64,000 nucleotides of DNA from JACPRL01 sp035573715 (GTDB lineage: Bacteria; Acidobacteriota; Terriglobia; Acidiferrales; 2-02-FULL-67-57). The notes beneath the pieces are model-generated. The model had not been told where the DNA came from, did not search any database, and saw nothing but the letters and a program-made list of their open reading frames with translations. Shown here piece after piece: positions 51,932-59,602 of the stretch. The stretch spans positions 186,001 to 250,000 of the forward strand of contig DATLZZ010000003.1 of assembly GCA_035573715.1 (NCBI GenBank), written 5' to 3'. Made by a program: the position numbers and the translations under genes. Position 1 is the stretch's first letter; each line of letters starts with the position of its first letter.

Positions 51932-53293
51932 GTGGGGAAAAAGCGCAAAGGGAATCCATCGCCGAGTGGGGTTGCGGAGGCGTCGCCGGCGACGCTGGAA
52001 CAAGCGCGGCGGCTGATTGAGCAGCAGGCCCACACTATCGACCGGCTGAGCTTCCTGGTCGAAGCCAGCAAGGTACTGAACTCCACGCTCGACCTGCCGC
52101 AGCTAATTGACATCATCCTCGGGCTCGCAACCCGCAACGTCGGCGCCGACCGCGGCTCGCTCTTCCTGGTGGACGCCCAGCGGAAAGAAATCTGGTCGCT
52201 GGTGGCGCAGGGCCTGGAGCAGCGGGAAATCCGCCTGCCGATGGGCAAGGGCATTGCGGGCACGGTGGCGGAAACCGGCGAGGTCATCAACCTGCCGGAT
52301 GCCTACGCCGACTCGCGCTTCGACCGCGAGTTTGACGAGCGCTTCGGCTACCGCACGCAGAGCCTGCTCTGCCTGCCCATCAACGACCGCGCCGGCAAGA
52401 TTGTCGGCGTGCTGCAACTGCTCAACAAGCAGGGCGGCGCCTTCACCGACGAGGACATCGACTCGCTGCGCAGCCTCTCGGTCCACTGCGCGGTGGCGCT
52501 GGAAAACGCCCGGCTGCACCACGAATCGCTCGAGCGCCAGAAGATGGAGCGCGAGCTGGCGCTGGCCCGCGGCATCCAGAAGGCGCTGCTTCCGGAAGGC
52601 CCGCCGGCGCTGGAAGGGTTCGACATCGCCGTACGGCACGAAAGCTCGCTGCAGGTGGGCGGCGACTACTACGACTTCATCCGGCTGACGCCGGACGCGC
52701 AGCTTTTCGTGGTCGCCGACGTGGAAGGCAAGGGCGTGGCTTCGGCGCTGATCATGTCGAACCTGCAGGCGACTTTGCGCGCCATCGTCACTCACATCCA
52801 TCCCCTGGAAGGCATCGTCTACACGCTGAATGAAAGCATCCTGGCCAGCGCCCGCTCGAGCAAGTTCCTGACGCTGTTCCTCGGGCTCATCTATCTGCCG
52901 GGGCGCACGCTGCACTACATCAACGCCGGGCACGTGCCGCCGGTGGTGGTGCGGGCCGAAGGCGAGCCGGTGCATCTCGGCGCCACCGGCATCCCCATTG
53001 GGCTGTTCTCGCCCTCGCGCTACCAGCGCGGGTTTCTCCAGCTCCAGTCCGGCGACGTCCTGCTGGCCTGCACCGACGGCATCACCGAAGCCGACAACGC
53101 CGCGGGCGACCAGTTCGAGAGCGCGCGCATGGTCAGCGTGGCGCAGGTGCACCGCCAGCGCCCGGCGAAAGAAATCGTGGACGCGGTTTTTTCCGAAGTG
53201 ACCGCCTTCCACCAGGGCGGAATACACCACGACGATCGGGTGATGATGGCGATTAAAGTCGGCCAAGGCGGAACGGCGGAGCGCCCTGGCTAG
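51932..53293 (+). CDS. GAF-SpoIIE (PP2C-type) serine phosphatase, RsbU-like
   Basis: 453 residues from GTG 51932 with GAGGGAAC upstream. A short N-terminal helix leads into a GAF domain (about 35-205: NVGADRGSLFLVD, MGKGIAGTVAETGEVINLPDAY). A linker helix (QKMERELALARGIQKALLP) precedes a SpoIIE/PP2C domain with metal-binding Asp in VGGDYYDF, VADVEGKGVASAL and CTDGITEA. Such enzymes dephosphorylate anti-sigma-factor antagonists in partner-switching pathways. No antagonist or anti-sigma kinase is adjacent. Its stop overlaps the convergent PilZ gene by 4 nt. Confidence 0.93.
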   Translation: MGKKRKGNPSPSGVAEASPATLEQARRLIEQQAHTIDRLSFLVEASKVLNSTLDLPQLIDIILGLATRNVGADRGSLFLVDAQRKEIWSLVAQGLEQREIRLPMGKGIAGTVAETGEVINLPDAYADSRFDREFDERFGYRTQSLLCLPINDRAGKIVGVLQLLNKQGGAFTDEDIDSLRSLSVHCAVALENARLHHESLERQKMERELALARGIQKALLPEGPPALEGFDIAVRHESSLQVGGDYYDFIRLTPDAQLFVVADVEGKGVASALIMSNLQATLRAIVTHIHPLEGIVYTLNESILASARSSKFLTLFLGLIYLPGRTLHYINAGHVPPVVVRAEGEPVHLGATGIPIGLFSPSRYQRGFLQLQSGDVLLACTDGITEADNAAGDQFESARMVSVAQVHRQRPAKEIVDAVFSEVTAFHQGGIHHDDRVMMAIKVGQGGTAERPG

Positions 53294-53595
53294 CTGCCCC
53301 AGAAGGCCGACCGGAAAGTCGTGAACTCGATCCCCACTCGCTGGCCCTGACCGGGAAAGTACTCGCCGGCCCAGACCACGCGCGCCCGGGCAGCCTCGCG
53401 GTTCTCCAGGTTGACCACGTCCACTTCGCAGCCGAGCTCGACCGCGTTCATCAGGCGCACCCGTGCCCCCTTGGAGTTGAGCACTTCGGTTTCGGTGCGC
53501 TCTTCGAAGGTCTGCCCTTTGTCGTTCGTCCACTTCACCTGGAGCGGTACGGCGAGCGGAATTCGCGGTGCAATGCGGCGTTCGCTTCCCATCAT
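53290..53595 (-). CDS. PilZ-domain protein with degenerate second c-di-GMP motif
   Basis: 101 residues from ATG 53595 (ATG 53592 and TTG 53598 also in frame). Single PilZ domain: ERRIAPRIPL supplies the RxxxR motif, and the strand pattern through ARVVWAGEY to GIEFTT fits. The second motif, normally D/N-x-S-x-x-G, reads VLNSKGARV, with Val and Asn at the Asp and Ser positions, so affinity for c-di-GMP may be reduced. It would be a downstream reader for the diguanylate cyclase at 44285, on the other side of the duplication. Confidence 0.82.
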   Translation of the reverse strand: MMGSERRIAPRIPLAVPLQVKWTNDKGQTFEERTETEVLNSKGARVRLMNAVELGCEVDVVNLENREAARARVVWAGEYFPGQGQRVGIEFTTFRSAFWGS

Positions 53596-53748
53596 CAAGA
53601 CCCCGTGGCCGGTTGCCTGACAGCCGGAGTCTAGGCCTCTCGGCTGCGCAAGTCAATGCCAACTGTGGCGCTTGGGCGCGGCGCGCGGCGGGAAGTTCCC
53701 TGTACTAAAACTGTACCGAAGGACAGTAGCGCCGGCCGAGCGTTCCCG

Positions 53749-53766
53749 CTAGCCTTTCGGCTAGCC
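53749..53766. other. Short hairpin upstream of the small membrane protein gene
   Basis: GCTAGCC-TTTC-GGCTAGC, a perfect 7-bp stem about 38 nt before the ATG at 53804. It may be a terminator of leftover transcription or part of a leader; no riboswitch consensus is recognisable. Confidence 0.3.
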
Positions 53767-53803
53767 GGTGAGTGGAAGTCGGGGTGCTTAGGGGTGTCGG
53801 GCC

Positions 53804-54127
53804 ATGGCGACGGAACGGACTTATAACTACTTTGAGAGCTCGCGGCAGTGGAGCCGCGAATTGCTGGTACTGTTCCTGCTGGGCTTTGTGGCGGCGACCC
53901 TGCTCTGGGTGGGCGTGTGGTACTTCCAGGCGCGGCCGGCGCACGCTGATATCGTCCGGGCGCAGGAAACCGAGCTGGAGCAGACGCAGAGCCGGCTGCA
54001 GCAGTGCACCGCCGAACGGGAAAAGCTGGGCGAGAACAACCAGCAGCTCGAGCGGCGGGTGCGGGAGCTCGACCAGCAGTTCAAGAACGCCTGGGCGGCT
54101 TACTCCCGGGCGCAGCTCAACAGGTAG
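53804..54127 (+). CDS. Small membrane protein with C-terminal coiled coil
   Basis: 107 residues. One membrane helix at about 20-42 (LLVLFLLGFVAATLLWVGVWYF) is followed by a coiled coil of about 50 residues (ETELEQTQSRLQQC, REKLGENNQQLERRVRELDQQ). Arg/Trp residues before the helix suggest the N-terminus is inside and the coiled coil outside. AGGGG lies upstream of the ATG. Resembles FtsL/FtsB-like topology but is not placed in a division cluster; no family assignment. Its stop is adjacent to the stop of a convergent zinc-ribbon gene. Confidence 0.7.
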   Translation: MATERTYNYFESSRQWSRELLVLFLLGFVAATLLWVGVWYFQARPAHADIVRAQETELEQTQSRLQQCTAEREKLGENNQQLERRVRELDQQFKNAWAAYSRAQLNR

Positions 54128-54274
54128 CTACTCCTTGCGGCAGTTGGGGCAGCGCAGCTCTTTGCTGCCGGGGTGGGTGGCGAACATGTTGTTGCAGCCC
54201 TCGCAGACGCGGTGAATCACCGGCTTGTCTGAGTTTGATGCCTTCTCCGCTTCCTTCGTTTTCGTCTCTTCCAT
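54128..54274 (-). CDS. Very small zinc-ribbon protein
   Basis: 48 residues from ATG 54274, with GAGAGG upstream. After a Lys/Glu-rich leader (EETKTKEAEKAS) it has VCEGCNNMF and LRCPNCRKE, two CxxC knuckles 17 residues apart, enough for one zinc ion. Function unknown. It follows the MFS transporter gene on the same strand, 50 nt away, so may be cotranscribed with it. Confidence 0.65.
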   Translation of the reverse strand: MEETKTKEAEKASNSDKPVIHRVCEGCNNMFATHPGSKELRCPNCRKE

Positions 54275-54324
54275 GTCCGCCTCTCTTTTCCAGTCTCTCT
54301 TTTCTATTTTCGCTTTTTTGGCCT

Positions 54325-55638
54325 TCAATGCAAGCGTCGCAGCCAGCGCGCGCCCAGCAGCAGGCCGATCGTAAGCAGCAAGGGTCCGGCGGCGGAAATG
54401 GCCAGCGCCATTGGCGTGCCGACGCTCGAAGCCAGGCTGCCGACCAGCAGGCTGCCCAGCGGGCTGCCGCCGAAGTAGGCCATGGTGTGCCAACTGAGCA
54501 CGCGGCCACGGACATTATCGGGCACCAGGGTTTGAATCAGGCTGTTGATGGTGGCCACCGAGCAGACCATCGCGCCGCCGGCCGCCACCAGCGCCACCAT
54601 CGAAACGTGGAAGTTCCGCGACGCCGCCAGAACCAGCACGGCGCCGAAAAACGCCAACGTGCCGCCCAGCACCAGCGGCCCGCGACGCCGCTCCGGCGGC
54701 CAGGTGGCCAGCAGCAGCGCGCCCAGCAGCGCCCCGCCGCCGCTGGCGGAAGTCATGTAGCCCAGGCCGCGCGCGCCCACCTGCAAAATGTCGCGCGCGA
54801 ACACGGGAAGAAAAACCAGGTAGGGCAGCCCGAACAGGCTGACCATGGCGACGATGCCGATGAGCAGGAAAACCTGCCGGTGGCTGCGCAGGTAGTGGAT
54901 GCCCTCGACCAGGCGCTCGTAGGTGGAGCCGGTGGCGTGGGGCGGCTCCGGGGTGTAGCGCACACGCCAGAGCGCCACAATCGGCGCCAAAAAGCTGGCG
55001 GCGTTGACGTAGAAGCAGCTCGCCAGGCTCACCGCGCTCACCAGGAGGCCGGCGATGGTTGGCCCGATGAAGCGGGAGAGATTGAACTGCATCGAGTTCA
55101 TGGCGATGGCGTTCAGCACGTCCTCCCGGCTGGAGAGGTCGCGAACCATCGCCTGGTAAGCGGGTGCGGTGAGCGCGCTCGCCGTCCCCAGCAGAAACGC
55201 GATGACCAGCACTTCGCGGAAGGTGGCAATCTTCAGAGAGACGGAAACCGCCAGGGCCAGCGCCACCACCATCATCACCGTCTGGGTCAGAAGCAGCCAG
55301 CGGCGGCGGTCAAGGCGGTCGGCCAGTACGCCGGCGGGCAGGGAGAACAGCAGCGCCGGCGTCCACTGGGCGAAGCCGGTGAGGCCGAGCAGGAAGGCGG
55401 AGTTGGTCATTTCGATGACCAGCCAGCCCAGCGCCACTTGGTGCATCCAGGTGCCGATGTTGGAAACGAAGTTGCCCGCCCAGAAGAGGCGGTAGTTGCG
55501 ATGGCGGAGGGCGCGCAGCATTCCGGTGGTGGGCGCGAACAGGCGGCCGGGCAGGCCGGGAAGGATTGTCGCCGCCGCCGGCGTCGAGACGGCCGCTTCG
55601 GGATAGAGAGGCTGGTCGTTGGCCTTGTTGGGTTCCAT
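54325..55638 (-). CDS. MFS exporter (MFS_3/EntS-like)
   Basis: 437 residues with about 12 membrane helices. After a 40-residue cytoplasmic leader it begins LRALRHRNYRLFWAGNFVSNIGTWMHQVALGWL, typical of the enterobactin-exporter branch, then the inter-helix motif GVLADRLDRRRWLL (motif A) and a central loop with YTPEPPHA. Family members export siderophores, macrolides or other small molecules. No biosynthetic cluster adjoins, so the substrate is open. Confidence 0.87.
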   Translation of the reverse strand: MEPNKANDQPLYPEAAVSTPAAATILPGLPGRLFAPTTGMLRALRHRNYRLFWAGNFVSNIGTWMHQVALGWLVIEMTNSAFLLGLTGFAQWTPALLFSLPAGVLADRLDRRRWLLLTQTVMMVVALALAVSVSLKIATFREVLVIAFLLGTASALTAPAYQAMVRDLSSREDVLNAIAMNSMQFNLSRFIGPTIAGLLVSAVSLASCFYVNAASFLAPIVALWRVRYTPEPPHATGSTYERLVEGIHYLRSHRQVFLLIGIVAMVSLFGLPYLVFLPVFARDILQVGARGLGYMTSASGGGALLGALLLATWPPERRRGPLVLGGTLAFFGAVLVLAASRNFHVSMVALVAAGGAMVCSVATINSLIQTLVPDNVRGRVLSWHTMAYFGGSPLGSLLVGSLASSVGTPMALAISAAGPLLLTIGLLLGARWLRRLH

Positions 55639-55685
55639 GAAGAAGCCCGACAGTCTATCAGGTGCCGCCGCGGGTGCGAAACCAG

Positions 55686-56021
55686 CTAGGGCCGGGCTGA
55701 AATGATTTCCCGCAGGGCGGAAACAACCTCGGCGAGGCGGATCGGCCGGCGCAACACGCGCGCTCGGGGGAGGTGTAGGGACTCATCCGCGCCGGCGACG
55801 ATCAAGACGGGGAGGGCGGCGGCGAGTTGGGTAAGTTGAGGTTGCCACTCTTCCGGTTTGAAGTCGGCGGTATCGAAGACCAGGGCCGCGGCGCCGACCT
55901 TCTCTGCTTCGATGTCTTGTAGGGTCTCGAAGGCCAGCGCTTCGTAGCCCTCTTCGCGGAGTTGCGCGCGTAGCAGCGCCCGAAACTTCCACTCCCGGCC
56001 GACTACAAGAACGGTTTTCAT
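55686..56021 (-). CDS. Degenerate receiver-like protein
   Basis: 111 residues from ATG 56021; GGAG is present but 14 nt away, so the start is provisional. KTVLVVGREWKFRALLRAQLREEGYEA has the first strand and helix of a receiver, but the acidic pocket residues are Gly-Arg. The acceptor strand AALVFDTADFKPEEW retains an Asp, and LPVLIVAGAD and RVLRRPI stand where the Thr/Ser and Lys-Pro motifs normally are (Lys replaced by Arg). Probably a phosphorylation-independent or impaired receiver. It lies downstream of the 56048-56118 palindrome. Confidence 0.6.
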   Translation of the reverse strand: MKTVLVVGREWKFRALLRAQLREEGYEALAFETLQDIEAEKVGAAALVFDTADFKPEEWQPQLTQLAAALPVLIVAGADESLHLPRARVLRRPIRLAEVVSALREIISARP

Positions 56022-56047
56022 CGATGACGCCGATTCTACTCCTTGCT

Positions 56048-56118
56048 TGTCATCCCGAGCGAAGCGAAAGATCTCAGCCCTGAGATTCTTCGCCCGCTTC
56101 GCGGGGCTCAGAATGACA
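56048..56118. repeat. 71-bp palindromic repeat with TGTCAT...ATGACA ends
   Basis: The ends TGTCAT (56048-56053) and ATGACA (56113-56118) are inverted; inside, CCGAGCGAAGCG opposes CGCTTCGCGGGGCTCAG, and ATCTCAG-CC-CTGAGAT forms a central perfect hairpin. This looks like a REP/MITE-type non-coding element in the gap before the MoaD-MoaE gene. Similar strings are widespread in bacterial genomes, to my recollection. Confidence 0.7.
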
Positions 56119-56181
56119 AACCGGAGGAATTGCCCGGCTGCTCGGAGAGTGCTACTCTGCTGATTCAGGCTTGGGAGCGCG

Positions 56182-56880
56182 ATGAACGTCAAAGTTCTCT
56201 TCTTCGGGCAACTGCGCGAGCTGGTAGGCGCCTCGGAAGAAAGTGTGGAGCTTCCCGCCGGGGCGAGCGTGGCCGACTTGATTTCCCACTACCAGGAGCG
56301 CGTGCCGCGCCTGCGCCAGTTCCGCCCCAGCCTGGCGGTCGCGGTCAACCAGGAGTACGCGGATGCCGCTGCGGCTCTCCGCTCCGGCGACGAAGTCGCC
56401 TTCCTTCCACCGGTGAGCGGGGGGTCGCCGACTGAGCGCATCGAACTGACGCGCGCCCCGATCGAGCGCGAGGCGCTGGTCGCCGGCGTTAAGGCGCCTC
56501 CGGATGGTGCGGTAGTGGTTTTCGAAGGCATCGTGCGCAACCATTCTGCTGGACGTGAAACCCTTTATCTCGACTACGAAGCCTACGAGCCGATGGCGCT
56601 GGCCAAGATGCGCGAGATTGCGGCCGAACTGCGCAAGCGCTATCCGATAGACGGCCTGGCGATGGTGCATCGGCTGGGCCGCCTGCAGATTGGCGAGACC
56701 AGCGTGCTGATTGCCGCCAGCGCCGCCCACCGTGCGGCCGCGTTTGAGGCCTGCCGCGCCGCCATTGACACACTCAAGCGCACCGTGCCCATCTGGAAGA
56801 AAGAATACTTTGCCGACGGCGCTGTCTGGGCTGAAGGCGAGGTTGCGGCTCCTATTGCGGACCCGGCGCGACAACCGTGA
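56182..56880 (+). CDS. MoaD-MoaE fusion, molybdopterin synthase
   Basis: 232 residues. Residues 1-81 are a complete MoaD: VKVLFFGQLRELVG, DEVAFLPPVSGG, ending in the Gly-Gly (80-81) that must become a thiocarboxylate. Residues 82-232 are MoaE: GAVVVFEGIVRN, YEPMALAKMREI, MVHRLGRLQIGE, APIWKKEYF-like VPIWKKEYFADGAVW with the active-site Lys residues. Because the MoaD tail is internal, cleavage after Gly81 is expected before sulfur loading, as described for the mycobacterial MoaX fusion. It makes molybdopterin for the xanthine dehydrogenase and FdhF/YdeP-type enzyme in this window. No other moa genes are adjacent. Confidence 0.92.
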   Translation: MNVKVLFFGQLRELVGASEESVELPAGASVADLISHYQERVPRLRQFRPSLAVAVNQEYADAAAALRSGDEVAFLPPVSGGSPTERIELTRAPIEREALVAGVKAPPDGAVVVFEGIVRNHSAGRETLYLDYEAYEPMALAKMREIAAELRKRYPIDGLAMVHRLGRLQIGETSVLIAASAAHRAAAFEACRAAIDTLKRTVPIWKKEYFADGAVWAEGEVAAPIADPARQP

Positions 56881-56902
56881 CGCTTCCGACCGGGAAAAAG
56901 CA

Positions 56903-57919
56903 ATGAACCTGCCTCAGGGGCCAACGCCCCGTATGTTGGCGCGCCTTTCCGGCACGTCTGAAGTCGTGCCCTCCTGCGAGTTTCGACATCGCGGAGTATT
57001 GCCGCGGCTATTGTTTATTCTTGGCTTGCTGGTGCTGGCCGCGGCGGAGGCGCGGGCGCAACTGCCGCCGCCACCGCCGGCCGACGACTTCCACTACAAA
57101 GTCGGCGTGCAGTTGGTGCTGGTGCCCACCAGCGTCAGCACGCCGGTGGGCACGGCGCTGACCGATTTGAAGCAGGACGATTTCGAAGTTCTGGAGAATG
57201 GCCAGGCGCGCCCGCTGAAAGTGTTTGAGAAGTCGGTGGCGCTGCCGCTGCGGCTGGTGCTGATGCTGGATGCCAGCCTGAGCACGGCCAGCGAGCTCAA
57301 GACCGAAAAGGCGGCGATGGTGCGCTTCATCCAGAGGGTGCTGCGGCCGCAGGACACGGCGGCGCTTTGTGAATTCTCCGGCGGCGTGCGCGTGCTGGCC
57401 GATTTTTCCGGCAGCGCCAAGACGCTCGAAACGGCGCTCCGGAGCGTGAAGCCCAAGGCCGGCACCGCGCTCTACGACGCCATCCTCAAAGCCTCCGACA
57501 AGCTGCGCCAGCAGTCCGGCCGGCGCGTCATCGTGATTGTCAGCGACGGCAACGACACCACCAGCAAGGCCGACTTTCACGCCGCGCTGCGCGCGGCGCA
57601 GGAGGCCGAGGTCAGCGTGTTCTCGCTTATCGTGCGGCCGATTCCCGGCGAGAGCGGGCGCAACGTGCGTGGCGAGCACGCCCTCATCCAGTTGGCCGAC
57701 CTGACCGGCGGGCTGGTATTCTTCCCCGCGCGCGCGGCCGATATGGACCAGTTCTTCGACAAGCTAAGCGACTTCCTGCGCACACAGTACCTGCTGGGGT
57801 ACGAGCCGGCGCCGCCGGGCATCCGCGCCGAGTTCAGGACGATTGAGGTGCGGGTGAAGGGCAGACAGGATTACCGGATCCAGCACCGCAAGGGCTACTT
57901 CGTGGAGCCGCAACCGTGA
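56903..57919 (+). CDS. Exported VWFA-related protein of the acidobacterial type
   Basis: 338 residues from ATG 56903. An N-terminal hydrophobic segment at about 34-51 (LLFILGLLVLAAAEARAQ) is a signal peptide, perhaps with a shorter true start. The mature part begins with a beta domain (VLVPTSVSTPVGTALTDL, DDFEVLENGQ) and then a VWA domain with a MIDAS-like site (LMLDASLSTASE, and DAIL, VSDGNDTT). The C-terminal FLRTQYLLGYEP block is typical of the VWFA-related Acidobacterial domain family. Function unknown, probably surface adhesion or assembly. GTGA overlap with the next gene. Confidence 0.85.
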   Translation: MNLPQGPTPRMLARLSGTSEVVPSCEFRHRGVLPRLLFILGLLVLAAAEARAQLPPPPPADDFHYKVGVQLVLVPTSVSTPVGTALTDLKQDDFEVLENGQARPLKVFEKSVALPLRLVLMLDASLSTASELKTEKAAMVRFIQRVLRPQDTAALCEFSGGVRVLADFSGSAKTLETALRSVKPKAGTALYDAILKASDKLRQQSGRRVIVIVSDGNDTTSKADFHAALRAAQEAEVSVFSLIVRPIPGESGRNVRGEHALIQLADLTGGLVFFPARAADMDQFFDKLSDFLRTQYLLGYEPAPPGIRAEFRTIEVRVKGRQDYRIQHRKGYFVEPQP

Positions 57920-58710
57920 ACCGCTACCTGCAAGTGGCGGTGGAAATAGCCGGGCAGGCCGGCGCACTGCTGGTGGATGAGTTCCGCAAGCGGCCGGAGT
58001 TTGAGTACAAAGGCGGGGCGGACATCATCACCGTGGCTGACCGGCGCTCCGAGGAGCTTATTGTCGAGCGGCTGCGGACTTTCTTTCCAGGGCACGCGAT
58101 TGTGGCGGAGGAGGGAACGGGCGGCGAGACGCAGTCGGAGTTCTGCTGGTACGTGGACCCGCTCGACGGCACCACCAACTTCGCCCACGGGTTTCCCGTC
58201 TTCGCGGTTTCGATGGCGCTGTGGTCGGGCGAGGAGGCGCTGGTGGGCGTGGTCCACGACCCGATGCGCGGCGAGATGTTTTACGCTGCCCGCGGCGAGG
58301 GCGCCTGGCTCAACCAGAAACGGATTCACGTCAGTCGCACCGAGAAGCTGTTTGAGAGCCTGCTGGCCACCGGCTTTCCCGCGCGCAAGCGCCACGCCAA
58401 CCCCAACATTCATTACTACCACCGCTTCACGCTGATGTCGCACGGCGTGCGCCGGGCGGGCTCGGCGGCGCTCGACCTGAGCTACGTCGCTGCCGGGCGT
58501 TTCGACGGTTTCTGGGAATTCGGACTCAAGCCGTGGGACACGGCCGCGGGCGTGCTGCTGGTGCGCGAGGCCGGCGGCACGGTGAGCGACTTCCGCGGCC
58601 TGCCCTACAAGCTGGGCGGGAATGAAATCGCGGCCTCCAACGGCCTCATCCACCCCGAAATGCAGCAGGTGTTCGCCGAGCTGGCCGCCCAGGTGGCGCA
58701 ATCGTCTTGA
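57916..58710 (+). CDS. Inositol monophosphatase family protein
   Basis: 264 residues from GTG 57916. Metal-binding motifs of the family: VAEEGTGG with the first Glu, VDPLDGTTNFAHGFP with the Asp-Pro-x-Asp-Gly-Thr signature, and KPWDTAAGVLLVREAGG with the third Asp. It dephosphorylates inositol 1-phosphate or related sugar or nucleotide phosphates (SuhB and CysQ are relatives). Position in the nucleoside operon leaves open a role on a nucleotide-derived phosphate. Confidence 0.9.
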   Translation: MNRYLQVAVEIAGQAGALLVDEFRKRPEFEYKGGADIITVADRRSEELIVERLRTFFPGHAIVAEEGTGGETQSEFCWYVDPLDGTTNFAHGFPVFAVSMALWSGEEALVGVVHDPMRGEMFYAARGEGAWLNQKRIHVSRTEKLFESLLATGFPARKRHANPNIHYYHRFTLMSHGVRRAGSAALDLSYVAAGRFDGFWEFGLKPWDTAAGVLLVREAGGTVSDFRGLPYKLGGNEIAASNGLIHPEMQQVFAELAAQVAQSS

Positions 58711-58789
58711 GCGCGGCGCGAAACTTTACATCTCCAGAGGCGGATGGTAGAGTCAGCCGACTTGGGCGGGAGTTTCCCCGCGCATCCTG

Positions 58790-59602
58790 ATGCGATTCCG
58801 AAGCCCACGAACCCGGCGCCGGCATCAGTTGCACCTCACCCACCAGGCGATTTCTCTTTCGCGCCTGCCGGCGGAATTCACCGGGCTGCGCATCGTACAT
58901 CTCAGCGACATCCACCACGGGCTCTATATGCCGCTGGAGCAGGTGGAGCGCGCGGTGAGGCTGGCGAATAGTCTGCAGCCGGACCTGGTCGCGCTCACCG
59001 GCGATTTCGTCACCAACTCGCCCAACTATGTGGCGCCGGTGGCGGGGGCGCTGGGGAAACTGCAGGCGCGCCGCGGCGTGTTTGCCGTGCTGGGCAACCA
59101 CGACTTCCGCGTGGGGGCCGACCGCGTCACCGCGGCGCTCGAGCGCCACGGCATCGAAGTGCTGCGCAACCGTCACGTGCGGCTGGGGAACAACGGTTCG
59201 TCGGTGGTGCTCGCCGGCGTGGATGACCACGGCTACGGCCAGGCGGACGTGCGTGCGGCCCTGCGCGGGGCGCAGGACGTGCCTTGCTCGGTGTTGCTGA
59301 GCCATAACCCGGCGGTGCTGCCCTGGGCGGCGCTGCACGGCGTCGATCTGATTCTCTCCGGCCACACCCACGGCGGGCAGATGGACCTCCCGCGCTTCCG
59401 GCGGTTCATTCACCGGCGCGGCCTGCGCGTGCCGATTCGCTTCCGGCACGGCTGGGACCAGGTGGGCGACACGCAGATTTACATCAGCCGGGGCATCGGC
59501 ACCGTGGTGGTGCCGCTGCGGCTGCGCTGCCCGGCGGAGATTCCGGTGCTGCGCCTGGAAGCCGCGAACGGTCCCGCGCCAGCGCCGGCTGGCGGCGAAT
59601 GA
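58790..59602 (+). CDS. Calcineurin-like metallophosphoesterase (YkuE-like)
   Basis: 270 residues. Five metallophosphoesterase blocks: HLSDIHHG, LTGDFV, LGNHDF, LSHNP and SGHTHGGQ, giving the binuclear metal site. No clear signal peptide or membrane helix; the N-terminus is very basic (RFRSPRTRRRHQ). YkuE relatives are often membrane-associated and act on lipid or nucleotide phosphoesters; this substrate is unknown. ATGA overlap with the phosphorylase gene ties it to the salvage operon. Confidence 0.88.
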   Translation: MRFRSPRTRRRHQLHLTHQAISLSRLPAEFTGLRIVHLSDIHHGLYMPLEQVERAVRLANSLQPDLVALTGDFVTNSPNYVAPVAGALGKLQARRGVFAVLGNHDFRVGADRVTAALERHGIEVLRNRHVRLGNNGSSVVLAGVDDHGYGQADVRAALRGAQDVPCSVLLSHNPAVLPWAALHGVDLILSGHTHGGQMDLPRFRRFIHRRGLRVPIRFRHGWDQVGDTQIYISRGIGTVVVPLRLRCPAEIPVLRLEAANGPAPAPAGGE

